Part shown: piece after piece, positions 12,748-22,679 of the stretch
Numbering within the stretch: the first letter of the stretch is position 1
Layout of the letters: each line of letters begins with the position of its first letter
From: Serratia nevei
GTDB taxonomy: Bacteria > Pseudomonadota > Gammaproteobacteria > Enterobacterales > Enterobacteriaceae
DNA: 64,000 bases
Assembly (NCBI RefSeq): GCF_037948395.1
Contig: NZ_CP149940.1
Coordinates: 4,030,001 to 4,094,000, forward strand
Direction: 5' to 3'
Position numbers and translations under genes: made by a program
Notes under the pieces: generated by a model
Database searches by the model: none
Told to the model about the DNA's origin: nothing
The model's input: the letters and a program-made list of their open reading frames with translations, nothing else

Positions 12748-13492
12748 AGTAGAACAGGTAGAAGTCGGCGATCAACCGGCGGAAATCGTCGGTATAGCTG
12801 CCATCGGCCTGCTTGATCGCCAGCGCCTGCTCCCGCAGCGGCGTTTCCCGCCGCGTCAGCGCCAGCAGCACCCGGTGCAGCGGCGTATCGGCCCGATCGC
12901 TGACGTTCACTTTCGCCGCCGTCTGCCAGCCGCTTTGCTGCGCCAGACGTTCGAATTCGGCGCCGATGTCATGCGGCAGCACCACGCAGAACGTTCCCTG
13001 TTCCGCCAGCAGCTGTGCCGCACAGGCCAACAGCGCATCGTGCGTCAGGGTTTCGGTGTAACGCGCGTTGTGGCGCGCCTGGTCGCGGCAGGCCACCGCC
13101 GGCTCGAAATAAGGCGGATTACTGACGATCAGATCATACTCAGCGGCATGCTGCTGCGCATAATGGTGAATATCCTGCGCATGCACGCGGATGCGCTGCG
13201 GCCACGGCGACTCCGCCGCATTTTCGCGCGCCTGGCCGGCGGCGGCTTCATCCAGCTCCACCGCGTCAATGGTCACTTCGTCGCCGCTGCGCTGCGCCAG
13301 CATCAGCGCGATCAGCCCGCTGCCGCTGCCGATGTCCAGCACCCGGCGCGCCTGCCCCAGCGGCGCCCAGGCGCCGAGCAGCACCCCGTCGGTGCCCACT
13401 TTCATGGCGCAACGATCGTGGGCGACAAAGAATTGTTTAAAGGTAAAACCCCCGCGGCGCGGGGTAAAATCGGCTTTCGATCGCTTGCTCAC
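12746..13492 (-). CDS. trmN: tRNA1(Val) adenine-37 N6-methyltransferase
   Basis: SAM-dependent enzyme (YfiC/TrmN6 family) that methylates N6 of A37 in tRNA1(Val). The core begins GGFTFKQFFVAHDRCAMKVGTDGVLLGAWAP, with the SAM-binding segment VLDIGSGSGLIALMLAQR. The catalytic adenine-methyltransferase motif NPPY is in IVSNPPYFEPAVACRD. The start is uncertain. A GTG at 13492 has AGGTGG five bases upstream and gives 248 residues, close to the family length. ATGs at 13525 and 13588 are in frame but add an unusual N-terminal tail. The gene is divergent from srmB, as in E. coli. Confidence 0.9.
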   Translation of the reverse strand: MSKRSKADFTPRRGGFTFKQFFVAHDRCAMKVGTDGVLLGAWAPLGQARRVLDIGSGSGLIALMLAQRSGDEVTIDAVELDEAAAGQARENAAESPWPQRIRVHAQDIHHYAQQHAAEYDLIVSNPPYFEPAVACRDQARHNARYTETLTHDALLACAAQLLAEQGTFCVVLPHDIGAEFERLAQQSGWQTAAKVNVSDRADTPLHRVLLALTRRETPLREQALAIKQADGSYTDDFRRLIADFYLFY

Positions 13493-13624
13493 ACTCACCA
13501 CCTGGCTATAAAACTGGCGTAGCATAAGGCAATCTGATCGACGGGAAAAGAGCGGCTTTCCGCTTAAATAGGTGAAGATCGCGGCCAACCCGTCTATAAT
13601 CGGCGCCCCAAGTAGAGGTAGACC

Positions 13625-14947
13625 ATGACAGCAACCACTTTTTCCGAACTCGAACTCGATGATCGCCTGATCGACGCGCTGCGCGACAAAGGCTACGATC
13701 GCCCCACCGCCATTCAGGCCGCTGCGATCCCGCCGGCGATGGACGGGCGCGACGTCTTAGGTTCGGCTCCGACCGGCACCGGCAAAACCGCCGCCTTCCT
13801 GCTGCCCGTGTTGCAGCACCTGCTGGACTTTCCACGCAAAAAATCCGGCCCGCCGCGCGTACTGATCCTGACGCCAACGCGTGAACTGGCGATGCAGGTC
13901 GCCGATCAGGCGCGTGAATTGGCTGCTCATACCTCGCTGGATATCGCCACCATCACCGGCGGCGTCGCTTACATGAACCACGCGGAAGTGTTCAGCGAAA
14001 ACCAGGACGTGGTGGTCGCCACCACCGGCCGTTTGCTGCAATACATTAAAGAAGAGAACTTCGACTGCCGCGCGGTGGAAACCTTGATCCTCGACGAAGC
14101 CGACCGCATGCTCGATATGGGCTTCGCGCAGGACATCGAAACCATCTCCGCCGAAACCCGCTGGCGCAACCAGACGCTGCTGTTCTCCGCCACGCTGGAA
14201 GGCGAAGCGATCCGCGAATTCGCCGAGCGCATCCTGAAAGAGCCGGTGGAAGTGGAAGCCGATCCGTCGCGCCGCGAACGCAAAAAGATCCTGCAGTGGT
14301 ACTACCGTGCCGATGACGTGCAGCACAAAACCGCGCTGCTGATCCACCTGCTGAAACAGCCGGACGTGCAGAAATCGGTGATCTTCGTGCGCAAACGCGA
14401 GCGCGTGCACGAGCTGGCCACCTGGCTGCGCGAAGCAGGCATCAACACTTGCTATCTCGAAGGCGAAATGGTGCAGGCCAAACGCAACGAAGCGGTCAAA
14501 CGCATGATGGATGGCCGGGTTAACGTGCTGGTCGCCACCGACGTTGCCGCACGCGGTCTGGATATCCTCGATATCACCCACGTGTTCAACTTCGACATGC
14601 CGCGCACGGCGGACACCTACCTGCACCGCATCGGCCGTACCGGCCGCGCCGGGCGCAAAGGCACCGCCATTTCGCTGGTGGAAGCGCACGACCATCTGTT
14701 GCTGGGCAAAGTGGGCCGTTACCTGAACGAGCCGCTGAAAGCGCGCGTGATCGACGAACTGCGGCCAAAAACCAAGGTGCCGAACGAGAAGAGCAACGGC
14801 AAGCCATCGAAGAAAGTGCTGGCCAAACGCGCGGAAGATAAAGCGAAGAACAAAGAAAAGGCCAAGGTGAAAGTGCGCCATCGCGACGCCAAAAACGTCG
14901 GTAAACGCCGTCAGGCGAAGGCCAAACCGGCCGGCGACGCGGAATAA
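13625..14947 (+). CDS. srmB: ATP-dependent RNA helicase SrmB
   Basis: DEAD-box helicase that acts early in 50S ribosomal subunit assembly. All core motifs are visible in the 440 residues: the Q-motif region, Walker A SAPTGTGKT, PTRELAMQ and the DEAD box in LILDEADRMLDMGF. SAT is present in LLFSATLEG, and the C-terminal helicase half has VIFVRKRERV, ATDVAARGLD and HRIGRTGRAGRKG. The tail after residue 375 is highly basic (Lys/Arg-rich), as expected for RNA binding. GAGG lies ahead of the ATG, and a strong terminator follows. Confidence 0.97.
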   Translation: MTATTFSELELDDRLIDALRDKGYDRPTAIQAAAIPPAMDGRDVLGSAPTGTGKTAAFLLPVLQHLLDFPRKKSGPPRVLILTPTRELAMQVADQARELAAHTSLDIATITGGVAYMNHAEVFSENQDVVVATTGRLLQYIKEENFDCRAVETLILDEADRMLDMGFAQDIETISAETRWRNQTLLFSATLEGEAIREFAERILKEPVEVEADPSRRERKKILQWYYRADDVQHKTALLIHLLKQPDVQKSVIFVRKRERVHELATWLREAGINTCYLEGEMVQAKRNEAVKRMMDGRVNVLVATDVAARGLDILDITHVFNFDMPRTADTYLHRIGRTGRAGRKGTAISLVEAHDHLLLGKVGRYLNEPLKARVIDELRPKTKVPNEKSNGKPSKKVLAKRAEDKAKNKEKAKVKVRHRDAKNVGKRRQAKAKPAGDAE

Positions 14948-14967
14948 CCCCCGCTGCCTAAGAAAAA

Positions 14968-14992
14968 ACCGCCTGTACAGGCGGTTTTTTTA
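14968..14992 (+). terminator. Intrinsic terminator of srmB
   Basis: The stem ACCGCCTG/CAGGCGGT is followed by a run of seven Ts, with a run of As on the other flank. It can work in both directions between convergent srmB and phlB. Confidence 0.88.
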
Positions 14993-14999
14993 TGGGCGT

Positions 15000-15755
15000 T
15001 TACTGCTGTGCGTAGTGCGTGGCCAAGCGGTGCCCCTGCAGCCATTTATCCAGTTCGCGGAACTGCGCCTTCAGTTCGTCATTCTGCAAATGCGCCGGCG
15101 TTTGCGAGAAATAAAACTGGAACGCGACGCCCTGCTGGTTGCGCGCCCGGGCATCGGCCCCGGCCTGCAACAGCAGCAGCGCCAGGTGCGGCGCGTTAAT
15201 CTTCGCCGCCAGATGCAGCGGGGTATCCCCCAGCCGGTCGCTCAAGGTGGTGTCCGCCCCGGCCGCCAGCAACATCCGCAGTTGCTCTTCACGCCCGGCC
15301 AGCACCGCCGCCGCAAGCGGCGTGGCGCCGGTAACGGCATTACGCACGTTCACCTGCGCCCCTTTGGCCAGCAACAGCCGCAGGTACTGCGCGTCTTGCA
15401 GCATCGCCGCGGTGTGCAGCGCGCTGTTGCCGTCCAGCCCCGCCGCCGCCGGGTCGGCGCCGAGATCCAGCAACGCCTGCACGCTATCCGGCTGCTGCGA
15501 AAGCACCGCCCACTGCAACAGCGTGACCTGCCGATCGCCCCGTTCGCGCAAGCGATCCTGCGTGGCCTGCGCATGGATACCCTGCGTATCGCCACGCGCC
15601 ACCGCCTGAGCCAGCGCCAGATTGCTGTGGCCGTCAAACGGCGAAATCTCCTGCCCCATCTGTTGCTCCTTAGCCATCATCAGTAAACCGGTCACCGCGA
15701 CCAGCGCCAGTAAGGCTATCGCCAGCGCCCGCCGCAAGCGACGCCCTTCAGGCAT
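15000..15755 (-). CDS. phlB: PhlB-type ankyrin-repeat partner of phospholipase PhlA
   Basis: The 251-residue protein starts with a basic stretch and one membrane segment (about residues 11-25, ALAIALLALVAVTGLLMMA), so it is an anchored or exported protein. The rest is mostly ankyrin repeats: TQDRLRERGDRQVTLLQWAVL, LDLGADPAAAGLDGNSALHTAAM, LLAKGAQVNVRNAVTGATPLAAAVL and LLAAGADTTLSDRLGDTPLHLAAK. The start overlaps the phlA stop by eight bases. In Serratia and Yersinia the gene beside the flagellar-exported phospholipase encodes an accessory protein that helps export or guards the producing cell. That role is inferred from position. Confidence 0.82.
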   Translation of the reverse strand: MPEGRRLRRALAIALLALVAVTGLLMMAKEQQMGQEISPFDGHSNLALAQAVARGDTQGIHAQATQDRLRERGDRQVTLLQWAVLSQQPDSVQALLDLGADPAAAGLDGNSALHTAAMLQDAQYLRLLLAKGAQVNVRNAVTGATPLAAAVLAGREEQLRMLLAAGADTTLSDRLGDTPLHLAAKINAPHLALLLLQAGADARARNQQGVAFQFYFSQTPAHLQNDELKAQFRELDKWLQGHRLATHYAQQ

Positions 15756-16710
15756 TGGCCTTCGCCTCCCACGGCTTTTGTTCCGCCATCGAGCTTATCA
15801 CCTTGTCGATGCCGTGCGCCGTCAGGCTGCGATCCAGATGCTTGCTCGGCCGCCAGTCATCGATGCCGGTCAGGGTATCGTTGTTGGCCAGGGTGATGTT
15901 GTGGCCGATGGCGTCCGGGATCAGCGAGGTCGACTCCTGGGTGCTGGTCAGCATGTCATATTGTTCGCTGTAACGGCGAATACCGCCGGCTTCGGCATCT
16001 TTCTTCGCCGCCGCCGGATCGATACCCAGGCGATTCAGGGTGTAATCCGACACCCCGGCCGCGTTGAAGGTGACCGCGACCGTGCCGGTCGCCAGCGCGG
16101 CCGTGGCCGCCAGACCGCCGCCAAGCGAATGGCCGGCGATCACCAGCGCATCGCCGAAGGCCGCCTTGGCGCTTTTGGCAGCGGCAACAGCCTGATTGTA
16201 CTGCACATCGTCATAGCCCGTCGCCTGCCGCACGTTGCTCAGCCAATCGCGCCAGTCGTTGGTGCCGGCGAACGCCAACACATACTGCTTGTCGTTGCTG
16301 TAAATCCCAGCCTGGAAACCGCTGCCCACGTCGTGCAGGCTGGCGGGATCGATGCCGAAACCGAGCAGCGCGCTGTCGCTCAGGCGGTTGAACCCGGCGG
16401 CACCCTGGCCAGTGAGTGAGTAAACGTCCTTGGCCAACAGCGCCAACGCATAATCCCCCTCCTGCGATTGCTGCCCCCGCGTCACGCCCGGCGCTGCCGC
16501 CGCCGTCGGTGCCGCCGCTGAGATATCGCCGACCAGCGTATTCAACAGATTCTGCGCGTTCAGCGTGTTCTGAGAGGGAGAGGCCACCGGCGCCGGATTT
16601 GCCAGCGCTGCCGCGGGCTGCGCCGCCGTCGCCGTCTCGGTAGCGGCGCGAGGCGTAGGGATCGCGGCCACCGGGGATACTGCAGAGGTAAAACTTAAAG
16701 GCATACTCAT
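15748..16710 (-). CDS. phlA: Extracellular phospholipase A1 PhlA
   Basis: Lipase-fold phospholipase of the Serratia PhlA / Yersinia YplA family. Relatives hydrolyse phospholipids outside the cell and leave through the flagellar export apparatus. The 320-residue length matches PhlA. The nucleophile elbow GHSLGGGLA puts the catalytic serine at residue 195. The first 75 residues are Ala/Pro-rich and low complexity, without a Sec signal peptide, in line with flagellar-type export. The gene overlaps phlB, so the two form one operon. A sigma-28-like promoter sits upstream (16766-16792). Confidence 0.92.
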   Translation of the reverse strand: MSMPLSFTSAVSPVAAIPTPRAATETATAAQPAAALANPAPVASPSQNTLNAQNLLNTLVGDISAAAPTAAAAPGVTRGQQSQEGDYALALLAKDVYSLTGQGAAGFNRLSDSALLGFGIDPASLHDVGSGFQAGIYSNDKQYVLAFAGTNDWRDWLSNVRQATGYDDVQYNQAVAAAKSAKAAFGDALVIAGHSLGGGLAATAALATGTVAVTFNAAGVSDYTLNRLGIDPAAAKKDAEAGGIRRYSEQYDMLTSTQESTSLIPDAIGHNITLANNDTLTGIDDWRPSKHLDRSLTAHGIDKVISSMAEQKPWEAKANA

Positions 16711-16740
16711 GCCGACTCCTTGTCGATAGACTTTTTATTG

Positions 16741-16758
16741 AGCACCTGAATAGGTGCT
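16741..16758. promoter_or_regulatory. Perfect dyad in the phlA leader
   Basis: AGCACCT and AGGTGCT pair around GAAT, 31 bases ahead of the phlA ATG and just at the start predicted from the sigma-28-like promoter. It could be an operator or a leader hairpin. No family match was recognised. Confidence 0.4.
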
Positions 16759-16765
16759 GATTTAG

Positions 16766-16792
16766 CTATCGGCAGGTCGGATGAGTTCTGTA
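16766..16792 (-). promoter_or_regulatory. Sigma-28 (FliA)-like promoter of phlA
   Basis: On the minus strand TACA is followed after 15 bases by GCCGATAG. The FliA consensus is TAAA, 15 bases, GCCGATAA, so 10 of 12 positions agree and the spacing is exact. This fits the known flagellar control of phlA in Serratia. Confidence 0.6.
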
Positions 16793-16858
16793 TTAGAAAT
16801 GCTTATCTTTGTACAGAATGTGATCCGCGTTCGGTTTTCGGCCGCCAAACGCCAGAAA

Positions 16859-16878
16859 GGGAGCCGAAGCTCCCTGAT
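16859..16878 (-). terminator. Possible terminator of grcA
   Basis: GGGAGC and GCTCCC form a stem around a tetraloop, followed on the minus strand by TTTCTGG. It is 20 bases past the grcA stop. The T-run is short. Confidence 0.6.
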
Positions 16879-16893
16879 TGACTGCGCCGCAAA

Positions 16894-17277
16894 TTACAGG
16901 CTTTCGGTAAAGGTGCGGGCGATAACGTCGCGCTGCTGTTCCGGCGTCAGGGAGTTGAAGCGCACCGCATAGCCGGACACGCGGATGGTCAGCTGCGGGT
17001 ATTTTTCCGGGTGCTTGACCGCGTCTTCCAGGGTTTCGCGACGCAGCACGTTGACGTTCAGGTGCTGACCGCCTTCCACGCGCACGGTCGGCTGCATTTC
17101 CAGCGGCACTTCACGGTATTCGATCTGGCCCAGGTCGCTCACCGCGACAACCTGATCTTCCGCGTAGTTGGCCTTGGCGCACACGCAGCGAGCTTCCGCT
17201 TTTTCATCGTCCAGCAGCCAGAAAGAATTCACCAGCGCCTGGTCATTCGCTTTGGTAATTTGAATACCGGTAATCAT
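16894..17277 (-). CDS. grcA: Autonomous glycyl radical cofactor GrcA
   Basis: Small glycyl-radical protein (YfiD) that can replace the oxygen-damaged C-terminal part of pyruvate formate-lyase. The 127-residue protein ends in the glycyl-radical motif [19 protein letters not shown] and is nearly identical to the E. coli protein from residue 65 on. The start at MITGIQITK was chosen over an in-frame ATG six codons upstream because it matches the family and has a nearby purine-rich site. Two FNR-like sites upstream at the E. coli spacing indicate anaerobic induction. Confidence 0.97.
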   Translation of the reverse strand: MITGIQITKANDQALVNSFWLLDDEKAEARCVCAKANYAEDQVVAVSDLGQIEYREVPLEMQPTVRVEGGQHLNVNVLRRETLEDAVKHPEKYPQLTIRVSGYAVRFNSLTPEQQRDVIARTFTESL

Positions 17278-17373
17278 TATGTTGCCTCCGTACAAGGGCG
17301 TAAAAATTCACGTCGTGAGAAAACCCAATTCTGGTTTCGGCCATTTGGTAAAACCATTGTTGTCTTGTTGTTC

Positions 17374-17468
17374 TGTATACCAGCCTGACCGGGCCAGTTC
17401 CTTGATTAAAGTCAATTTTTACCGGGTAGGCACAGGGCGTGAAGGGGCAAATTTATGTTTTATATCAA
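17374..17468 (-). promoter_or_regulatory. grcA promoter with tandem FNR sites
   Basis: On the minus strand a -10 element TATACA lies at 17374-17379, giving a start near 17367. An FNR-like site, TTGAT-TAAA-GTCAA on the plus strand (17402-17415), is centred about 41.5 bases upstream of that start. A weaker one, TTGAT-ATAA-AACAT on the minus strand (17455-17468), is centred 53 bases further up. E. coli yfiD has FNR sites at -40.5 and -93.5, the same 53-base separation. Confidence 0.75.
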
Positions 17469-17623
17469 TTTTCCCACTGCGGCAAAAACCAATTATTTTT
17501 GTAAATTTTCAAAAATAATTGCATAAGGCACGGCGGCGAGAAATGAAAAGCGGGTTTCGCTGCGCGTGCTGAAACGGTAAGCTATAGGCCATGAATTGCT
17601 AAAGAAAACAAAGGAGAGCGTTT

Positions 17624-18307
17624 ATGGCCACCTCCCTCACCTGGCATGACGTGATCGGCAAAGAGAAAGAGCAGCCCTATTTTGTTGAAACGCTCGCCTT
17701 TGTTGCCGCTGAGCGCCAGGCCGGTAAGACCATTTATCCACCGCAGAAGGACGTGTTCAACGCTTTCCGCTATACCGAGCTGGCGGACGTCAAGGTCGTC
17801 ATCCTCGGCCAGGATCCGTATCACGGCCCCAATCAGGCGCACGGCCTCTCTTTCTCGGTGCGCCCCGGCGTGCCGGCGCCGCCGTCGCTGGTGAACATGT
17901 ATAAAGAGCTGGCGACCGACATTCCCGGCTTCGAACGCCCGGATCACGGCTACCTGCAAAGCTGGGCCGAACAGGGGGTGCTGCTGCTCAACACCGTGCT
18001 GACGGTGGAAGGCGGCCGCGCGCATTCGCACGCCAACCTGGGCTGGGAAACCTTTACCGATAAAGTGATCGCCGCCCTGAACGAGAACCGTGAAGGCGTG
18101 GTGTTCCTGCTGTGGGGCTCGCATGCGCAGAAGAAAGGCAACTTTATCGACCGCAACCGCCACCATGTGCTGAAGGCGCCGCACCCGTCGCCGCTCTCCG
18201 CGCACCGCGGCTTCCTCGGCTGCCGTCATTTCTCGCAGGCCAATCAGCTGCTGGAGCAGCAAGGGCTCACGCCGATCGACTGGATGCCGCGCCTGCCGCA
18301 GGCGTAG
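17624..18307 (+). CDS. ung: Uracil-DNA glycosylase
   Basis: Family 1 enzyme that removes uracil from DNA and starts base-excision repair. The catalytic aspartate is D64 in the water-activating loop [18 protein letters not shown]. The DNA-intercalation loop [21 protein letters not shown] is near the C-terminus. The 227-residue length is typical. The start has AAGGAGAG upstream. It lies between divergent grcA and convergent grpE and ends in a strong terminator. Confidence 0.98.
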   Translation: MATSLTWHDVIGKEKEQPYFVETLAFVAAERQAGKTIYPPQKDVFNAFRYTELADVKVVILGQDPYHGPNQAHGLSFSVRPGVPAPPSLVNMYKELATDIPGFERPDHGYLQSWAEQGVLLLNTVLTVEGGRAHSHANLGWETFTDKVIAALNENREGVVFLLWGSHAQKKGNFIDRNRHHVLKAPHPSPLSAHRGFLGCRHFSQANQLLEQQGLTPIDWMPRLPQA

Positions 18308-18317
18308 CACAGAGACA

Positions 18318-18345
18318 AAAAAGGCACCCTCGGGTGCCTTTCTTT
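18318..18345. terminator. Bidirectional terminator of ung and grpE
   Basis: AAGGCACCC and GGGTGCCTT form a nine-base stem, with a run of As on the left and TTTCTTT on the right, between two convergent genes. Confidence 0.85.
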
Positions 18346-18362
18346 ATGCGTTGCCGGGGCGA

Positions 18363-18947
18363 TTACGCCTTGGCTTTGGAGACTGCAACCATCGCCGGAC
18401 GCAGCAGGCGGCCGTTCAGCGTATAGCCTTTCTGCATCACCATCATCACGTGGTTCGGTTGATGATCGGCGGATTCCATCATGCTCATCGCCTGATGCAC
18501 TTCCGGGTTGAACGGCACGTTGACGTCGCCGACGATTTCGATGCCGTACTTGCGCACCACGTCCAGCAGCGATTTCAGCGTCAGCTCGATGCCTTCGATC
18601 ATCGCGGCCAGTTCAGGATTGTTTTTATCCGCCAGATCCAGCGCGCGCTCCAGGTTGTCGATCACCGGCAGCAGATCGCCGGAGAATTTCTCCAGGGCGA
18701 ACTTGTGCGCTTTCTCGACGTCCAGTTCGGCGCGGCGGCGGATGTTTTCCGCTTCCGCTTTGGCGCGCAGCAGGCTGTCGCGCTCATGCTGCTGAGCTTC
18801 CGCCAGTTGGGCTTCCAGTTCGGCGATACGCGCATCGCGCAGATCGACGCCTTCCGCCGCTTCCGGCAGCGTATCATCGTGATGAGCGTGTTGTTCCATT
18901 TCTTCCGAGACTTGCTCGTTTGGCGTCTTCTGTTCTTTACTACTCAT
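18363..18947 (-). CDS. grpE: Nucleotide exchange factor GrpE
   Basis: Heat-shock co-chaperone that exchanges ADP for ATP on DnaK. The 194-residue protein has an acidic, disordered N-terminus and a long coiled coil (about residues 38-90, [33 protein letters not shown]). The beta-rich DnaK-binding head ends in [25 protein letters not shown], the family signature. A consensus sigma-32 promoter sits 43-70 bases ahead of the ATG. It is divergent from nadK, as in E. coli. Confidence 0.98.
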   Translation of the reverse strand: MSSKEQKTPNEQVSEEMEQHAHHDDTLPEAAEGVDLRDARIAELEAQLAEAQQHERDSLLRAKAEAENIRRRAELDVEKAHKFALEKFSGDLLPVIDNLERALDLADKNNPELAAMIEGIELTLKSLLDVVRKYGIEIVGDVNVPFNPEVHQAMSMMESADHQPNHVMMVMQKGYTLNGRLLRPAMVAVSKAKA

Positions 18948-18989
18948 GAATATCTCCGCGTTTTAGCATTAATCTCGCAACTTGGCTTA

Positions 18990-19017
18990 TTATGGGGATC
19001 AAAACCGGGGTTTCAAG
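18990..19017 (-). promoter_or_regulatory. Sigma-32 heat-shock promoter of grpE
   Basis: The minus strand reads CTTGAAA (19011-19017), 13 bases, then CCCCATAA (18990-18997). This is essentially the sigma-32 consensus with correct spacing. Confidence 0.9.
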
Positions 19018-19072
19018 TCAACCGGTCACAATGTGGGGCATAAACGGGTCCCGGTGAGGAAAATCACAACAA

Positions 19073-19951
<879 letters not shown>

Positions 19952-19971
19952 AATCTGCGCCGGCCACTTTA

Positions 19972-20009
19972 CTGTATATAAAACCAGTTTATACTGTATG
20001 AAACTACAG
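19972..20009 (+). promoter_or_regulatory. Two LexA boxes upstream of recN
   Basis: CTGTATATAAAACCAG (19972-19987) and CTGTATGAAACTACAG (19994-20009) both fit CTG-N10-CAG. E. coli recN likewise has multiple LexA boxes and is one of the most strongly SOS-induced genes. Confidence 0.9.
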
Positions 20010-20037
20010 TTATGTGTTTATACACAGGAAGGTTCCC

Positions 20038-21699
20038 ATGCTGGCGCAATTAACCATCAGCAACTTTGCTATCGTTCGTGAGTTGGAAATCGATTTTCAA
20101 CCGGGTATGACGGCGATCACCGGTGAAACCGGCGCCGGCAAATCCATCGCCATCGATGCGCTGGGGCTGTGCCTCGGCAACCGCGCCGACGGCAACGTGG
20201 TGCGCCTGGGAGCCGCCCGCGCCGACATCTGCGCCCGCTTCTCGCTGGCGGACACCCCGTCCGCGCGCGAATGGCTGGAACAGAACCAGCTGGACGACAG
20301 CAACGAATGCCTGCTGCGCCGGGTGATCAACGCCGACGGCCGTTCGCGCGGCTTTATCAACGGCACCGCCGTGCCGCTGTCGCAGCTGCGCGAGCTGGGG
20401 CAACGCCTGATCCAAATCCACGGCCAACACGCCCATCAGCTGCTGCTCAAACCGGAGCACCAAAAAGCGCTGCTCGACGCCTACGCCGACGAACCCGCCC
20501 TGCTGGCGGCGATGAGCCAGGCCTACCAACGCTGGCACCAGAGCTGCCGCGAGCTGGCGCACCATCAGCAGCAGTCCATCGAGCGCGAAGCGCGCAAGCA
20601 GCTGCTGCAATACCAATTGAAAGAGCTGAACGAATTCTCGCCGCAGGCCGGCGAGTTCGAACAGACCGACGCCGAGTACAAGCGCCTGGCCAACAGCGGC
20701 CAGCTGCTGACCCTCAGCCAGCAGACGCTGCAGCTGCTCGCCGACAGCGACGAGAACAACATGCTCAGCCAGCTCTACAGCGCCAAGCACCTGCTGCTCG
20801 AGCTGGCCGGGCTGGACGACAAACTCAGCGGCCTGCTGGACATGCTGGAAGAGGCCTCTATCCAGATCAGCGAAGCCAGCGACGAGCTGCGCCACTACGC
20901 CGATCGCATGGATCTCGATCCCAATCGCCTGCACGAGCTGGAACAGCGCCTGTCGCGCCAAATCAGCCTGGCGCGCAAACACCAGGTTGCGCCGGAAGAG
21001 CTGCCGCAGCTGCATCAGCAGTTGCTGGATGAACAACAGCTGCTTTCACAGCAGGAAAGCGACCATGAGCACCTGAACGAGGCGGTCACCCTGCATCACC
21101 AGCAGGCGCTGGCGCTGGCGGAGCAGCTGCATCAGAAACGCCTGCATTACGCCGCCGAGCTGACCACGCTCATTACCGACAGCATGCAGGCGCTCTCCAT
21201 GCCGCACGGCAAGTTCAACATCGATGTGCGTTTCGAGCCGCAGCATCTGAGCGCCGAAGGGGCCAGCCGCACCGAGTTCTGCGTCTCCACCAACCCGGGG
21301 CAGCCGCTGCAGCCGCTGGCGAAGGTCGCCTCCGGCGGTGAGCTGTCGCGCATCGCGCTGGCCATTCAGGTGATCACCGCCCGCAAGATGGAAACCCCGG
21401 CGCTGATATTCGATGAGGTGGACGTGGGCATCAGCGGCCCGACTGCCGCCATTGTCGGCCGCCTGCTGCGCCAGCTCGGCGAATCCACCCAGGTGATGTG
21501 CGTGACCCACCTGCCACAGGTGGCCGGGTGCGGGCATCAACACCTGTTCGTCAGCAAGCAGACCGACGGCACGGTCACCGAAACCCAGATGGCGCCGCTG
21601 GATAAGCGCGCCCGACTGCAGGAGCTGGCGCGCCTGCTCGGCGGCAGCGAAGTCACCCGCAATACGCTGGCGAACGCCAAAGAACTGCTGGCGGCATAA
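20038..21699 (+). CDS. recN: DNA repair protein RecN
   Basis: SMC-like ATPase that holds broken DNA ends or sister chromatids together during double-strand-break repair. The 553-residue protein has Walker A in [16 protein letters not shown] and two coiled-coil stretches in the middle. The ABC signature is in [17 protein letters not shown] and Walker B in [14 protein letters not shown]. The start was set at [13 protein letters not shown], with AGGAAGG just upstream; an ATG eight codons earlier lies close to the LexA boxes. Two LexA operators show SOS control. Confidence 0.97.
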   Translation: MLAQLTISNFAIVRELEIDFQPGMTAITGETGAGKSIAIDALGLCLGNRADGNVVRLGAARADICARFSLADTPSAREWLEQNQLDDSNECLLRRVINADGRSRGFINGTAVPLSQLRELGQRLIQIHGQHAHQLLLKPEHQKALLDAYADEPALLAAMSQAYQRWHQSCRELAHHQQQSIEREARKQLLQYQLKELNEFSPQAGEFEQTDAEYKRLANSGQLLTLSQQTLQLLADSDENNMLSQLYSAKHLLLELAGLDDKLSGLLDMLEEASIQISEASDELRHYADRMDLDPNRLHELEQRLSRQISLARKHQVAPEELPQLHQQLLDEQQLLSQQESDHEHLNEAVTLHHQQALALAEQLHQKRLHYAAELTTLITDSMQALSMPHGKFNIDVRFEPQHLSAEGASRTEFCVSTNPGQPLQPLAKVASGGELSRIALAIQVITARKMETPALIFDEVDVGISGPTAAIVGRLLRQLGESTQVMCVTHLPQVAGCGHQHLFVSKQTDGTVTETQMAPLDKRARLQELARLLGGSEVTRNTLANAKELLAA

Positions 21700-21939
21700 A
21701 AAAGCTCAACTTTTTCACTTTCCTGCGGTCTGACAGTGACGCTGTTGACCCGAAAGATATCTAAAGTGCGGCGCGGCGGTGATCTTAAGCTTCCTCAACG
21801 GCCTGAAACAGGCCAAGCGCTTGAGGTGCTGAAAGAAAGCCAACGCGTCGCAACTTGAAAGATGAAGGGTATAAAGGTTTCCAACTGCCGCAAGGTCTAT
21901 TATCATCGGCATCCTATGCCCTAAAGGAATGTGATTACT

Positions 21940-22278
21940 ATGCGCTGTAAAACGCTGACTGCCGCCGCTGTAGTTCTTGTGATGCTGACTGCAGGCTGTT
22001 CTACTTTTGAAAAGGTGGTTTATCGTCCTGACATCAACCAGGGGAACTACCTGACGTCGACCGACGTGGCGAAAATTCAGAAAGGGATGACCCAGCAACA
22101 GGTCGCTTACACATTGGGCACCCCAATGCTGCAAGACCCGTTCGGGACTCAGACGTGGTTCTATGTGTTCCGCCAGCAACCTGGCCATGAAGACATCACC
22201 CAGCAGACGCTGACGCTGACCTTCGACAGCGCAGGCGTGTTGACCGATATTCAGAACAAACCGGCGCTGACCAAGTAA
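21940..22278 (+). CDS. bamE: Outer-membrane assembly lipoprotein BamE
   Basis: Lipoprotein subunit of the BAM complex that folds beta-barrel proteins into the outer membrane. The 112-residue protein has a lipoprotein signal peptide with lipobox LTAGC, so the mature form starts at Cys20. The conserved segment [36 protein letters not shown] follows. MRCKTLTAA was taken as the start; another ATG three codons upstream is possible. It lies downstream of recN and is closed by a strong terminator. Confidence 0.96.
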   Translation: MRCKTLTAAAVVLVMLTAGCSTFEKVVYRPDINQGNYLTSTDVAKIQKGMTQQQVAYTLGTPMLQDPFGTQTWFYVFRQQPGHEDITQQTLTLTFDSAGVLTDIQNKPALTK

Positions 22279-22374
22279 TCGGTGCCGCCCGCTCTTTCGG
22301 CCCATGAGGGGGCATGATGTTCCTCATGACAGTCGCAGGCTGCAACGCGGAAGAGAAATCAGTTTCAGATAAAA

Positions 22375-22404
22375 AATAAGGCGCTCATAGCGCCTTATTT
22401 TTTT
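22375..22404 (+). terminator. Intrinsic terminator of bamE
   Basis: An 11-base stem, AATAAGGCGCT and AGCGCCTTATT, is followed by seven Ts. It overlaps the last codons of convergent rnfH, so rnfH carries the stem in its coding sequence. Confidence 0.88.
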
Positions 22405-22679
22405 GCCTTTTCTGCCCGTTGCCGGCGCAGCTCTTTCGGATCGGCTATCAGCGGCCGGTAGATCTCCACCCGGTCGCCGTCGTTCAGCGTATCGCCCAGC
22501 TTGGCCGGGCGGCTGTAGATGCCGATTTTGTTGCTCTTGAGATCGATATCCTGGCGCAGCTCCAGCAGGCCCGAAGCCTGGATCGCCTGCTCGACGCTGC
22601 TGCCCTCGGCCAGTTTCACCTTGCGCAGGTACTGACGCTCCGGCAAGGCGTACACCACCTCGACCTGGATGTCAGACAC
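22395..22679 (-). CDS. rnfH: RnfH family protein (UPF0125, RatB)
   Basis: Small ubiquitin-like-fold protein of 94 residues, paired with RatA in many bacteria. The beta-grasp pattern is seen in [36 protein letters not shown] and in [26 protein letters not shown]. Its role is not established; the name comes from Rnf electron-transport clusters in other bacteria. It overlaps the end of ratA by eight bases and is therefore probably translated from the same message. Confidence 0.92.
   Translation of the reverse strand: MSDIQVEVVYALPERQYLRKVKLAEGSSVEQAIQASGLLELRQDIDLKSNKIGIYSRPAKLGDTLNDGDRVEIYRPLIADPKELRRQRAEKAKK

Noticed and set aside
13757..14881. 374-codon minus-strand frame over srmB
   Set aside because: Complementary to the DEAD-box gene and with shadow composition.
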